Source: Gavia stellata (lineage: Eukaryota; Chordata; Aves; Gaviiformes; Gaviidae). From it: a DNA stretch of 64,000 bases. The position numbers and the translations under genes were made by a program. Within the stretch, counting starts at the first letter, position 1. Every line of letters starts with the position of its first letter. Positions 14,300 to 28,049 of the stretch are shown in pieces. Under the pieces are notes generated by a model. It was not told the origin of the DNA, did no database searches, and saw only the letters and a list, made by a program, of their open reading frames with translations. The stretch is taken from NCBI RefSeq assembly GCF_030936135.1, contig NC_082596.1:73686888-73750887 (forward strand), given 5' to 3'.

Positions 14300-15745
14300 A
14301 ACTTTTAAGTTGATTTTAGAGACAAAGATGGGGTGAATAATGAGAATGTGGGTATGCAAATAGAAACTACCACAGCTAACACAAAAGCTCGACTCAAGAA
14401 GTTAAACGCATCAAGCTTGAAGTCTGGCTAATCAGTATCTCTGACTTCTAAAAGTTTCTGACACATGTAATGCTGGTCCACTAACAAATATTTTTAATAG
14501 CACCAGCAAGTTGGGAGTGAAACTGAAAAATAGTAAATATGGTTTCTTTCCTTAAAAAAAAAGTGAAGAAAAATAAGAAGAGAAGGCAGTTGGGAAATTA
14601 CAAGCTATTTCATTTGACCTCATTAGTACGAAAGGCCTTAAAATAATACATTTTGAGGGAGACAATATGTAAAGACACAGAGATAAATGGGATAAAATGC
14701 AACAGCAATTTACCAAAGGGACACAATACAAACTATCCATATAGTTTTCTTAGATGAGGTAAGTGATTTTCTGTACAATTGAAGTGTAATAGATCTCATC
14801 TTTCAGGACTTTAGGAATGCATTTGACATCCTGTTATACATTATTAAGGAATCTGAGGACTAAGGAGAAGACTTTTTTGGTGGTTAAAAAATGGCTAAAG
14901 GAGAAGTAGTAACAGGTAAGTGCCATAAAGAAAGGATGCATCAAGTCAATCAAGATTAGCAGTGAGAGTCTTCAGGATCCATCCTGGGGCTTCTGCTGTC
15001 ATTTCATAGCTCTTGATCACTGTGACCCAGGTAGCAGAGTATCTGGGCACTCTTGTAGTGTCAATACAGAAGAGTAGTGAAAGTATACAAATAGAGCAGC
15101 TTGAAGATGGGAACCATAGAAAGGGAGTAAACAGCAAGGTCATGTGCAGAAAATCCAAATGTAACCTGGGAGATGACCAGGTAGAGACAAATGAGAGCTG
15201 TAGTTGTCAATGAGAGGATGACTGAATGGGTAACATGATGAAAAGGCAAGTGAGACTGTAGAACATGAGGATGGAGATTTTCAGTAGAACCTGGGAGACA
15301 TCTGTGATCATGTCCAAAGTACCTCACCTGAAATCCTATACACATTCAAGAAAGATGAACTCAAATGGGGAAAAGTGCAGACAATAGCTTCTAAACTGAG
15401 TGAAGGAATGGAGATCCTCCGTCCAAAGACACTAGCAGAGCTAAGCTGTTTAGCCTAGAAATAAAAGAGGTAAGTAAGGATATAACTGCAGCCTAGAAAT
15501 GCCTTGAGGAAGACAGCTCCAGGTGGGAGAAATGTTATTTAACTTAAAGAGCAATAGCATGGGGGGGAAAAAAAAGGCAGTATACATACCACACGTTCAT
15601 TTAGGCTGTAAAGAAGGGACCTAGCAATAAGCCTATGAGTTTCTCAAATAGTCTCCCAGATAGAAGAGTTAGGGCAAAATTACAGCCGTCAAGTTGGAGC
15701 CTGAGATACAGCTGGAAGTATCACATGCTGTAACACCCTTTACAA
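14300..15745 (+). mobile_element. Degenerate CR1-type LINE, reverse-transcriptase region
   Basis: This is an old non-LTR retrotransposon in + orientation, broken by frameshifts and stops. Readable landmarks appear in the right order. A VSFLKKK-like 'VPIFKKG' region lies near 14,540-14,566. GNY..FHLTSL..KAL at 14,593-14,643 matches the GNYRPVSLTS block. DFRNAFD at 14,807-14,827 matches the DFSKAFD block. VKKWLK lies near 14,883-14,900. GSILGLLL at 14,975-14,998 matches the QGSVLGPLLF box. ELSCLA near 15,437-15,455 matches the LGLFSLE block. Spacing between the blocks agrees with intact CR1 proteins. The catalytic FADD box is not readable, and neither the 5' end nor the 3' tail is clear. It cannot encode a working protein. 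Confidence 0.75.
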
Positions 15746-16639
15746 TTGCCCAGACCCATTGCTTATGTTCACTGGTCACAGAATGACCATTAGCTCTTCC
15801 ATGAACAGTGCGGTGGTGGTAGTTTTACTGCTTTCATGTTACTGGTGTCATTTTAGGGGACATATTCAACAACATCTACCATTCTATTTTTCACATACAG
15901 TCTTCATTACAAAATCCATGTAAAAGTAATTGCACAGATAAAGGCTTTTGCGATAACGCAGGCTACTTGCAAGTGAAAATAAATAAATAGAAGAATGTAG
16001 GGCCCAAGATTATTTGAATAGCTAGGAATCACACAAATACAATCAACAGGAGCTTTAATTAAGGATAATTATGGTTTTTGTGAAATAGTGCACGGCAAAC
16101 TATGAAATTGTTTTAAAATTGTTATTAGCTTCTCAGACGGAGTTTGTCAGATGGGTTTTAAGTGCTCTAAAGCTGAGAAATTTAACAGAAGTAGTATGTT
16201 GCTGTATTTTCAGAACTTGTGGGGAGATGCATCTTTCCTGAAGACAGTGAAGATTTGGCACTTTGTATGAGCAGAGGATCTGGCCCAAACATTCCTGTTT
16301 GCAGATGATGACTTTACTGTATTATTCACTTTGTCTTGGCACAGCCAATCAACAGAGGAAGTGCGGCAGAAATAACAAAGCCTTTTCTCTATTTGCTGCT
16401 AACATTTTTAGCACATTTAAGGAGAAATCTGAAGAACCACAGTAATTTCTGCACCTCAGAAAATGTGTTGAGCAGAGAGAAAAGGACAGAGAGGACACCA
16501 GTACTTGCAAAATACAAAAAAAAAAAAAATCCCAGGAAAATGTCTCCAAAAAGGTAATGTGAAAAAATAACTCTTAAAATACATTTTAAGGAAGTATTTG
16601 AAACAACCTTTCCAAGATATAGTGCCTATTTATACCCAT

Positions 16640-16700
16640 TAAGTTTACACCTATTTGAACACAAATCAGTGGATTTATACCAGGGATGAATCTAATCCAT
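16640..16700. repeat. Ancient retroposon-tail fossil (copy 3)
   Basis: GTTTACACC is followed by CAGTGGATTTATACCAGGGA and TGAATCTAATCC. This resembles the sauropsid repeat phrase 'GGAGTTACACCAGGGATGAATTTGGCCC'. The family name is uncertain. Confidence 0.4.
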
Positions 16701-17484
16701 GTTGTGTATTTAAAATAATAGGTTCAAGGGATTAGCCAAGCCAACAGCAGTTTTATCAGATAGAATTCCTTTGTATCCATCCTCACATTATCAGAAACGC
16801 AGCTATCTCCTAATTAGCACATCTCCAACTTTAACCTTTTGTCTTGACTGCAGTCTCTTAGATTAGTGGTGATGTTCAGCCTCCTCAAAACTTCTTTCAT
16901 AAATTGACTATTTCCATGGTAACAGCTGCTACTTTCATTCTACAAGTATCAAAAAAATTTGATTTCCTTTATATCAGTGGGCCAGGCTGGGTGTGCAACT
17001 TCGGTCTGTGTCAATGCTCTTTCCAGACAAAACTGTTTATTCCAGAAGAAGAGGAAACAGGTGCAAGCACAATTCAGGAGGCAGTTGTTGGCTGATCCAT
17101 GAAGCGGGATTGGCAACAGTCCGAAAGGGAGCTGTCAGACGACCCACCTGCAATGCCAGTATGTTCTGCAGCTGCAAGAGGGAAGGACAAGCACATTCAA
17201 CACCAGCCACCAAACTTAAATCAATATTTTCTGTGGGGTTTTTTTGTTTGGTTTTCGGGGTTTTTTTCCTTTTTGCTTCTTTCTTTGATGGCTCCACAAA
17301 CAGTAGCAATACATCAGCTTAATACCCCCACAAAGAATAGTTAAGAAACACTTAATGTAAATCAAGGTTCTCATTCAAAGAGCATTGAACTTAAGCCAAA
17401 AAGAACATCAATTCATGGCTGAGAAGCTGACACAGCTTTAATGATCAATGTCTTCATCTTCAACACTCATACCAGTCTATAACC

Positions 17485-17545
17485 AAAGTCCTAATCTCAG
17501 CTGAAGTCAGTTCCCAAAGTAGCATCAGCTTCAGTGGGACCAGCA
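17485..17545. repeat. Ancient retroposon-tail fossil (copy 4)
   Basis: CAAAGTCCTAATCTCAGCTG AAGTCAGTT is followed by TCCCAAAG and CAGCTTCAGTGGGACCAGC. This is the same alternating 'GAAGTCAATGG...CTTCAATGGGACCAGG' arrangement as copy 1, with substitutions. Confidence 0.4.
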
Positions 17546-20500
17546 AACATTCACAACAAAGGTACTTTGTCTCCTGCCAGTCATGGGAAATTTTTCTGGA
17601 GGTTTATCAAACTGGAGGCTTTTTCCAGAAAACCCATCTGCTCCATATGAACTCACTCTGACACCTTTACCTTCTTTGAAACTGAAGGTTTCCAAGTCAA
17701 TCTGTTAAGATGAGAATGGATAAAGTGAGATTCACATCTACTTCTCCAGCAATCCACTGAAATAATTGAGTTTCCCTTAGTCACAAATGTAAGATTGTGT
17801 CAGCAAATAGAGCTGCAATTTTCCAAAGTTACTATTGCATGTTCAGTTTCTTAAATTGGTCTTTAAAATATATTTTTAATTTTTTAAAGAAATTTTTAGC
17901 ATTCATGTAAAGGACTGGTAGACAGTAAAGAGACTGAAAAATTAAACACAACTCCCGCAGCCTTTTTTTATTTCCTCCTTAATTCCTCATTAACCCTTTC
18001 AGCACTAGACCAGGTGATTGCTACCTTTCCTTACATACTTTTAATTCCAGGTATACCAATACCTGTTGTTAATTAGACACTTGGAAAACTTGAACTCAGT
18101 TTGGATTTGGGCCTACTGTTTTAAACCAAAATTACCAAGTGTTCAAGGACAGAAAAAGAATGGATCTGCTTTTCTGAAAGTGAACAGTCAATGGTTGCAG
18201 TTGTGCAATCTACATAAACTCTTTCTCTGCCTATTCCAACAGATGTTAAGATTGTTTAGAAATGGACTCATTTCTGACCCTCATATCTGAGCATTTATCA
18301 TGCTTCTACATCTGCAGATTCTGTTATCATCATAAGGTACCAAACCCAATACCAACAGTAAAGCCCACAGCTTCTCCCACTGTAGACGAAAAGGAAAACA
18401 CCATTAGTTAGAAATGAATAGCAGGCTGTAAACATACTGCAAGCGCTAAGCTAGTATATTTACATTAGTATCACAGAACCTGAATGCCATTCAGATTCAA
18501 AACTTAATTCTGTCACTGGATCATAATCCATAAAGGGCCAAATTAAAACTCTCAGTTCCGGGTTCACATTGGGAAAGTCTGAGTTTTAGTTTGAGCTCAG
18601 AATCCTAAGATCATGTTTATTTTCACTTCAGCTCACAAAAAATTGTTGAATAATCCTGAACTGCTCATCCAGGAAAGATTCCAAAGGCTTGCCAAGTTCC
18701 AGACAATAGTCCATGGAAAAAAACAAGTGCACAGATCTGCTGGCAGGAGATGCCTCTATCCACGCTCATCTTGTTGCATGTGTTCCTAGGGTGGTTCCCA
18801 AAAACGGAACACCATTGGGAAAGGAAGGATAAGGGAGTTAATTTAACCATAGCTGTGAATGCCATGAATACACCTCAGATTTAATGCAAAGGAACACCAA
18901 AGAAATTACTGCAGATTAATGAAAAAGAGGAAATAGTTGGCAGGAAGGGTTGCCTGCATGGCTGGCAACATCACAGCAACAAAAGCATTTTACAGGACAA
19001 CTCATAGATTCTGCACTGTAGACATTAGCCATCTCAGTAGTAGTAGTCTATATTCTGATGCCACGGCCCAGTTTTGAAATCGTACTACAAGCACCAGGAT
19101 TGTTAAGGAATTACTTTGATACCCCACATTATTAGCCTGCACCCTTGTTTGGTGCCTTCCTGTGCAGTCTGAGCCAACTTCCACCTGGGAGAGGGGTGTG
19201 ACTCTATCTGCACTGGCTCCTGGAGTCAGGAGAGGCACAGGAGGCAAACAGTGCTCATTTTCCACTTTCTTCAAGGACTGTTCTTTCTCCTCAATAAAAC
19301 ATGACAGCAGAGCAGAGTTGCTGTACCTGTATGTTTTACAAGGATCTGTGGATTGTAGAAAGTTCAAGAACTGGATGGTGCCAAGGTGGAAAGTCCCATA
19401 CTGCAGAAGGCTAGAGAGGAGGGGATCCCACTTCTGATGCCTCCCAAATTAAATCCTTGAAGGGTAAGTCCTGGCTTCTCCCCCACCACCCCTGCAACAA
19501 CATCAGCTCAGATCTTTTTTATTGTATCAGTAATATGGGAGATTCAAATGGTGTTGCTTTGTCTTCACACTGCTTGTAAGTGTCTCCAACTTCTGGCAAG
19601 CAGTGCATCACAGATCCTTCCTACCTCATGCCAGGGAGACATAAACAGCATCCCTGCAACACTGTCTGAGTTTTGAGCTTTTCTGCACACTTTTACCATA
19701 TATTAATGGAACTCGGCCCACATCAATTGGTGTGCTATTTGCTGTCAGAGCAGATGGTAAGATAGGCCTGAAAAAACTATTTGGTACTTTTTTATCATGT
19801 GAAGGAAATGTAAGATGTCTTGGGCTGCAACAAAAGTTAAAGCAAGCTTTTATGATCAGTGGAGTCTGAGGAACAATTATCCAGCTCCAGTGGATGCATA
19901 CCTTACATCTAGCTCTATCTGATTCCCTCCTCTGTGGTTTAGTTTGCCTCTTGGGCATGTCATGTGCTGGGTGTTCATAGGCTGCCCATATGCTAGTTCA
20001 ACCTGCTCCAGGCAGGTGCTCAGAGAGCAGTATTGTGAAGCAGTTCAAGATACCAAAACCAGGAGAAAACTCATAAGGTACTCATGATAAAGAGGTAACA
20101 TTTGTTTCTATATTCTGTGCATTATCTTGGAGGGATGCTAGCACAATAATGCCCTCTGTGGAAAACTATTGCTCAGTGCTAACCTTCCAGTGGTGGCCAC
20201 CATAAATATTCAAACAGAGATATAAATAGTACTGCACCATAAAAAGTAACAACAGCAACAGAGGTCTGTGTGAGGATCAGACCTCAAAACGTGACACTGC
20301 AGAAGAGACGCTGCACAGGAGCTATTCAGGCAGAAGGCTTTGTATTTGGAAAAGAAGGAAGAATAGTTTGCCAGTTGGCATTCCAGCAGCTAGTTGCAGG
20401 CCAACATTTTCAAAGTTGCACTTTATACCCCTAATTTCACAAAGGTCACACTAGCAAACTGGTGAGGCTTAACAGACCAAAGATGCATTTGGCTCTTATT

Positions 20501-22740
20501 CCAAGGCCCTTTCCCTGATTTTAATATGATGACAATGGAACAAACATCTCAATAGCTGCACAGAAAGGCCAATGCACAAATGTGCTATACTCAACATATG
20601 GAAGAAGTTTGAAGCCTTTCAAACCACTTATGTTTTCATGAGAAAGCTGTGGATATCAACAGCAGAACAAAAAGCCTAAAACAGGAGGAAGAAGCCTATA
20701 TCCTGCCATGTTAATTTGTATTGTTAGAGAGGAAAGTAAACAGCAATGTTAGCTATGCCAAGGATTTTCAAAAGTTGTATTTATTTTGGGTTTCCTTTCA
20801 AATATAATGTTTTAATGAATATGCGGCATGCTGGGTCTGTGGCACTGGTAGTGTGTCCATCACCATGGTACCTGAGCACTCAAGCAAATGATTAACCAGC
20901 AGAGCAAAGGAAACAGAAGCAGAGAGCCAACAGGCACTGTGACAAGCTCTTCATAGACCTGCCAGTACATCTCTATCTGGGCCTTTACTCCTTCAGGCTT
21001 TCCACTGTCCTATCTTTCACCCATGCTTTTATGATAACCAGATATTTTTTTTTCCAGACAGTGCTAAGGGATGCAGAGATCTCAGACTGGCTTAGGAGGA
21101 AGGGTGAGATTAATAAAAAAAAAACAAAACACAAGTATTTTCATCAGAAAAACATTGCTTAAGGACAGTAAGGACGTTGCAGTAAAGAAAAAAGTAATTT
21201 TCATTTGCACAAACTAAGCCCGATTATAAATTGACAAACTTCATTATGCCTGCCATGCCATCAGCCTGGCCACTTTAAAATGACTTTTCTAAAGAGGGAA
21301 AGCAAGTCTTTTCCTCGCTGAGGGCCAACGTGACCTTTCAGCAGACCGATGCAGACCATACATGAGCACTACTGTTAGCGTTATCTAATAATAATGAAAA
21401 GAATACATAAAAATATATGGCTATGGGTCTCCTGGAAAAAGTGTGGTGATTGCATCAGCCCCTCCCCACGCTTAGAATAAGTAGCAAGTTAACAACTCTG
21501 ATGTTGATGTTTGTTTAACATATGTGCATATAACTACTTTGAGCTTTTTCTGACTTAGGATGCTTAAGCAGAGACCTCTGGGGTTTTATAAAAAAATGTT
21601 CCATTGAATCATCTACCCCTTGCTGTTTTGTTGTCTGTACAAAATCTCTGAGGAGCACAGGAAAGCAGAGGGCCTTGCATGCAAGCCAACTTCAGAAAGG
21701 CTAGCTCCTTTCAGTATTGGGGAATTATGCAGCTGTAATAAAAACCTCACTGAAGAAGTTTCCTGTTTTCCATCACTAGTCAGGACAATAATACTGCAGT
21801 CTAATTAAATTACTGTCATGTAGAGTTTTTCCTCTTTACTGTAGCTGCATCAGACTGATGAAGTAGTTACATCCTCTCCATTCCAGTTTTTCCTTTAAAA
21901 GAGGAACAAGTTTTAGGGGCAGTGCCACATTACCAGCAAAGAAGACTCAAGTGCTTGCTTCCCAGTGTACATAAAATATGCTGTGCTACCACCGTGCCTC
22001 AGCAGCAGTTTTGAAGCAGATAAGGAGCACTGCACCTCCCACCATATTCAACTGTGAAACTCTGGCTTGAAGTTCACTCCAAGCATCAGTCTGATTCTCT
22101 GTTACCTCTCTTGTGTCTAAATTATATCCATCACTGTCATCTTTAAAGATTCAGATCTTCTGTGCATTTTATCAGGCTTTATAATCAAAGCTAAGGGAAG
22201 ATATGTTTGTTCAGATGTTGTCAACGGCTTTGAAGATCTCAGTCCCAGCAAGGGTGATGAATTAAGGATGTCAGCTGGGCAAGCAGCTTAATTCTGAATT
22301 AATTTAGCCAAAATTGATTACTGAAAAACTGATATGAATCTTTCAAGTTCATATTATTTCACATACTTTAGCAGTAAATATTCCACTCCTTCTTGCCATC
22401 TGACTTATCAAGCATAAATCTGGAAGAATCAGCAATGATGGCAGGTTCTCAGACATGAGACCAACTTTGGATACTATATACAGGTGTGAGAAGCCACTTT
22501 TTGATTGCAGCAGGGAGTACAGCCCTCAAACAGTTTAGCCCTCAGCTGACTAAATTTCTGCATAATAGCAATTCTGTTAAGCAGCCTGAACATGATAGCC
22601 GAAGCATTTACGACAAAACCAAGAAACACAAAACCCAGAAACCAACAGCTGCAAAGTACTATTCCATGACAGTTACTTAGTGGAAGTACCAGGCTTTCAT
22701 TCTCTCTGGTTCATTTTCAAATGAATTCAAATAATAACTC

Positions 22741-22750
22741 GGGGGGGGGG
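22741..22750 (+). repeat. Poly-G run (G10)
   Basis: Ten consecutive G residues just upstream of the CR1 scrap. It is simple sequence and prone to length error in assemblies. Confidence 0.8.
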
Positions 22751-22835
22751 AAGAAAATTAGCTGAAAATAGTCATGTTTTTTTTCCTCTCTCAGGTGATT
22801 TGGAGTCAGGAAGAATCCAAAATAGCAGCATGAGT

Positions 22836-22930
22836 GTTGAAAATTACAGGTTAAGTTTGGAAACCCAGTCATCTAGTCCAATCTCATGCTCAAACCAGTG
22901 CCGCCTTAGAACAGGTCACTCAGAATTAAG
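22836..22930 (-). mobile_element. CR1 fragment, 3' region, minus orientation
   Basis: Read on the + strand, it shows GGTTAAGTTTGGAAACCCAG, then TCATCTAGTCCAATCTCATG, CTCAAACCAG, GCCGCCTTAGAACAGGTCAC. This follows the reverse complement of the avian CR1 3' region (GGTTGGAAGGGACC, CATCTAGTCCAACC, CTCAAAGCAGG, TTAGAGCAGGTTGC). It is short and diverged, and the terminal 8-bp repeats are lost. It underlies the first half of the chance open frame at 22,800-23,144. Confidence 0.7.
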
Positions 22931-25900
22931 AGGGAAAGAAAATAATTTAAAGCAAAAAGAAATAAAAAATGAAGATTTCCCCTATCCCCTTTTTGCACCA
23001 GAAGGAAAAAAAAAAAGCAAGAGATCTTTTCCCGAAACATATAGATCTTCTGTGTTGTTCATAAGTAAATATGACCAATATGGAAAATATCTACAGCTGC
23101 CTCCCTTGGTTGATCTAGTTCCCTTTCTGTCTTCATGCAGGTAACATTTAGGACAGCATGTGGCAAACTCCAACTCAGCTGCCAGCACTGCTCTGCCACA
23201 CTCCAGGCCAGAAAAGGCTAGGAATGTTACACATTCAGCTCCAGAGACAGAGAAAATGCTCTGTATCATTCATTAGCAGTCCCCTCCAAGTTAATTAAGG
23301 AATGGAGCCAATAGCTGCTGAAGAGGGTTCCACCCCATATTTCAGCTGAGAAAGCAAGGCCTCTAGGGCAGGGGCTGGACTACACAGAAAGAACAATAGG
23401 GTGGGGGAACCTTAGGAGATCTGAGTGAAACCTAGATGACTCATCAGAGAGTAAAATGTTCCTATTTTGGCAACAGGCTGAAATAGCAGCCCTGGGTTGT
23501 GCTGCAGCACAGCAGTAAGTGACCCTGTGTGCTTGGGACAAACTCCTGTGCATATTGATATTCCTGACAGTAGGGGCTATTTCACATCTCATTAAGCAAA
23601 GAGCTTTACATGACAATTAACACATTTATTAGCAGCGTCTTTTTCACAGGTGGAACTTCAGCTTGAGATTTCAACATTTTTAGACAACTGTTTTGTGAGT
23701 GAAAATGAAGGAATAGTTTCTTATGACTCAAGGCGACAAAGACTCATATTCGGAACTGGCAAAGGAGTACATTTGTCTAAGTACTGAAGGACACTGCAAC
23801 CAGACGATGGCCTTTCCAATAATTTCTATGCAAGGAGGGCCTCCTTGTATGTCTGCAGCCTGCCATTCAAAGCCTAGCCCTTAGCGTGGGCAAGATGCCA
23901 GGCTGGCCACTTCATAAGCTGACCATAAAAAGGCCTAATGTACCACAAAGTCACAGAGAAGCAAAGCAAAGCCTGGACTTGAACAAGCAGTAGCTCCCAT
24001 TTCTCAGCCCCAGCCGCTGGCCTGTGTGGTTCCCCACTACAAAAATCCCTTTGATTATATCTGTAGAGATATGACGCGTGAGAAAACTCTTCAGCAAACG
24101 CCAACAAGCAATCATGCTAATTTCACTGAAAATAGGTATCAGCTATAAGAGCATGTTTATTGCCCTAGAGCTTCACATTTTAGATGAAGAACTAGTAATT
24201 TCTGCTAGAGAGCACTTTAAAGAAGAGTTAGTACATGAGTATGTATTTCCTTAAACTGCAGGTATGTTTCTCTCTGAGGTTTTTGTTCAATACCAACTTT
24301 AATTTCTGTTCTCTTTTGAGAGAATGGATTTGCAAGTATACAAGAAGATCTAGAGCACTGGAAATGGAATGAAAAGAAGAAAAAAATGGAGACTGGAACT
24401 GGAACTTGTAGTTTTCAAGATAAGGGGGATTCTGATATTCATCGAGTCCCTTCCCTGTCAGATGGATGTTGCCAACCCATGAAAAACGGTGACATGCTTT
24501 ATATATGTTATCTTTCACTTCCCTCAGGTACATACTGCAAGGAAGCTGTGTTCTAAACAATGTCTAAACAAACAATCATCATATTAATCTTTTACATATT
24601 CTGGCACTCGAAGCACAGAAAAATCATTGTGCCGTAGCCTTACCTGTCATACCACTTACACAATAAATCCAGGTTCAGGAGGAACACCAGATAACTTTTC
24701 ATTTAATGAGCTTTTCAAAGCTGATGATATTTTTTAGAATATGATTTATTCCTTCCTTTTATTTATCAGCCTGCCTTGTTTCAGATGGGTACTGTCTGAC
24801 TGACCTCTAGATACCCTTGCACTTGCTCTGTGATATCCCCAGAATGTCAATGCTTCAATTCTTCATCTCTCATTTCCCAAACGTTTCTTATTGGTCACTT
24901 CTGGTACCAGTGGCAGTTGAAGTGGAAGTTTATCCTCTGATAATCTGTACTGCTTTAATGGCTCCCAGCATCCTGAGGATATTTTCCAAGTGTTATGGTG
25001 ACACCAGCTGAGATTTTGGCAATAGAAAAGTGTTTTCATATGCTTATTTCCTAACTTGGTCTCTTGCTTTTTTCTGCTTTCCCAACCCTCTGTCAACCCC
25101 TTTATTTCTGTGGCTTAACTCCTTTTGTTATTGCTATATTCTTTGTCATCACTCCTCAGTATATTTCTGATAATAAAGCCTTTGAAGAATCTGAGGGCAT
25201 ACCCACCATGTATCCAAAATCTCTTAATAAATTTCTCCAAACCTCCAACTCACATTTGTCCAAAAGCTTAGCAAAAATCTCCTCTAAAAGGAACAATAGT
25301 CACATCTTCTTTATGTATTTCTCTGTGAACTAGAGTATAGTCTGAACTATAGCACATAAACCTTGTAAAATGATAAGCATGTTTCAAACAATTCTAATAT
25401 AAAATATTACGCATAAAACAAGTCACCAGTTTCAGCATGTCTCCAAAATAACGTATGCTTAGAAATGCTTATCCTTGTAGCAGCACTACCCTTTTTTCCC
25501 AAGATAAAATTAGTCGTGCACCAGCATGCCAGAAAAAGCAAAATACTCATATAATTTCAATCATTCACTCAGTTTGCTCATGACTTTTATACAGCTGACT
25601 GAACACCTATTATCTCACCTGAAAGAGAAGCTGTGAGTTTGCTCACCTCAGTCACCTGCAGGATCTTTGAAATGCCTCCTCTTCTGTTCCTTCCAAAGAG
25701 TGCCTTCCCGCATCTCCCAGTCCATTCTCGAGACCACTGAACATGCAGTCATCAATAAGTTCTGGCTAAGTTATCCTACGTAACTCCGAAGAAAAAAGGA
25801 GAGACTTGCAGATGCTGCAGAATGTCTTCTTTGCTCTTTTTGAAAATTTTGTTTTCTTGGTGGTCTGTCACAGTCAGGTTTCCAGTAGTAAACTGAACAA

Positions 25901-28049
25901 CCTATCCTCCTGGCTCTTCTCTTCTTCTTTTTCTTTTCTGTAAACACATAATCAGTGCTTCAAATCCTTTAGGTATCACAAACTGTATTTCTCTATTGCC
26001 CTCTACTGACTAATAGCTAACACCGCCTTGCTGGAGAATCGGCAAGCAACAGATACACAGTACGCTTTCCTCCACTGCCCTCCCTCAAATCAATAATGAT
26101 ACGCGATGACCAAAAGTCAAGACAAATCATTCCATTTTTTCCTTTGTTACAAAACACCAGGCAAAATGTACAGCTTTTTGGTCAGCCATGGTAGCTACAA
26201 AACACTAAACAACAGAAGCAGGAAGCAGTTAATAACACGGGTCTGCTAATGTGGGGTTTTTTTGGTGAACAAAAGCCAGGAAAAAGTAGAGACGAATGCA
26301 TTCTGCCTTGAAATGCGGGTGAATTCACCCCACTGATGCCATAAATACTGTACCAGGGAGCTGAGGTTTAGCCGATTTTAAGGGTCAGGTCCTGCCAGCA
26401 CTGGATGCACAGAAATACTGAGTTTTGATGGCAGTTCTGCAGAAAGGGACTCGTAGAGAGACATGAATTGGAGGCCATGGTTTCTTGGTCATTTTCCCTT
26501 TGTCTGTAGAGTTGTATTTGTTTAGCACATTCAGCACCACACCTAAGATGAGAAACATAGGTACCAGGACAGGTACTGGGACAAGACACACGATATGCTG
26601 TATATGAAAGGCACTGGGCAGTGCTGTTTGCACTGCTTTTCGGATAGTTATGATAATAATGCAAAGAGAAACTGGCAAACTAACATAAAAAAGGGAATGG
26701 CCCAGCCTAGTTTCAGGAGCAGGAGAAAAAAAAATTATAAGCATTTCAGACAGGCTGGAAGACACTAAGGGGAAAAAAAACAGGGATAAGGAGAATGTAA
26801 GAGCAGGGTGGGGGGAAGGGAAAAAAAAATTAATCCTTTGTACTGTAATAGTCACAGCTTCATTAGTACAGTACAGTGCTTGTTAACCAAGTCACTCAGG
26901 CACTTGTTCTCACCAAAAAAAAAAAGTTATCTCGAGGCGCCGATGCAGGTGGCCCACCTGCACCACTCCAGGGGCAGGGAGGAGTCAGGTCCCAGCTCCA
27001 GCCAACAGACAACTCCCCAGCACATTTTCCTTTTGCTAGGCAGAGGCTGGGGGAGAACATGGCACTATCTCGCCTCACCATTCCTCCTCTGCAACCGAGT
27101 CCCCTAGGGGCAAACAGACTCCCATGGTTAAAAATCACACAAACAGGCCCATGTCCCAAAAACCTGTTGAAATTATTTTTGCTTACCTGTGTTCAAAAAA
27201 TACTTTCATTTTTTCCCAACACTATTAATAAATGGGAATATTTCATTCGCCAAAAATCTGTTGACTGATTAACGCCAGCTGTGTTTTAAATAGATGTTAC
27301 GTGACATCCCTGCTCTTCCACTCAGAAAGGTAGAGTTCACACAAAAACTATCAACAAAGCCAGCAACTTGGCAACAAAAAAATCTAATGTTGAAAGGTCC
27401 ATTGAAAAATGTGTTTTTAATTAAAAAATAAAGTCGGCAGAGGTCCTAATTGTAGCTATTGTGAACATTTCATTAACAAGCCCAGATTTATTGCCTGCAC
27501 TGTAAAGCTCTCCTATTAAAGGAAGCCCAGAAATTCAATTCTTCCCATGCTTTTCTCCTTCTAAAGCCCTCGGCTACTCCACGTTAGAAAATAACAAATA
27601 ATTATATTTATTCAAATTCCTTGACAGAATATTGAAGCCTGCTCAGATGAATACCTCTCCTAAATTAACACCATTACCAACAGATCAAAGAGGAAGAATG
27701 TCTAGCAAATGAATGGGGCCGAGGGAATTAATAAAACACACATCAAACGTTGAAAAGCTGAGGGTTTTTTTTCTTTATAATAGGAGCACATTTGCAGAGT
27801 GATAAAGCAAAGTATGTAGTTGCCAAAATTCATAAAAAGGCATCTAAATAGAGCGGGAGATAGCTGATGTTCAGCACTTTTGAACGTCAAGTGGCTTTCT
27901 GGAGCTGCTGGCTGAAATTATCCACGTGACGACTCTTGGCAGAGAAATCTTTTCCTTTTTTTTCCCCTAAGGTAAAAGTTTTCTCTCCCACAAAAAAGAA
28001 ACTTTTAACATCGCGGAAGACACAAGCGGCTCCTGAGCACGGACATCCC
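22931..28049. other. Intergenic, no gene seen
   Basis: No supportable gene. Several antisense frames (for example 26,385-26,855, hydrophobic, 156 codons) overlap T/C-rich low-complexity sequence and match nothing I know. The last kilobase before the CpG island (about 27,240-27,900) is AT-rich with clustered homeodomain-like TAAT cores, and may hold a regulatory element. Confidence 0.5.

Larger units (their letters stand above)
15746..22835. other. Intergenic, no gene seen
   Basis: No supportable gene. The stretch contains two further retroposon-tail fossils (near 16,640 and 17,485), an A-run at about 16,516-16,529, T-rich low-complexity sequence near 17,238-17,275, and a G10 run at 22,741-22,750. 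No CpG cluster was seen. Confidence 0.5.

Noticed and set aside
26385-26855. 156-codon hydrophobic frame on the minus strand
   Set aside because: Built on T/C-rich low-complexity sequence; no recognised family, no flanking splice signals, no CpG promoter.
1-28000. miR-187 hairpin or the end of GALNT1, expected on the C18orf21 upstream side in human
   Set aside because: Neither the mature miR-187 sequence nor a GALNT1-like lectin-domain end was found; both presumably lie further left.
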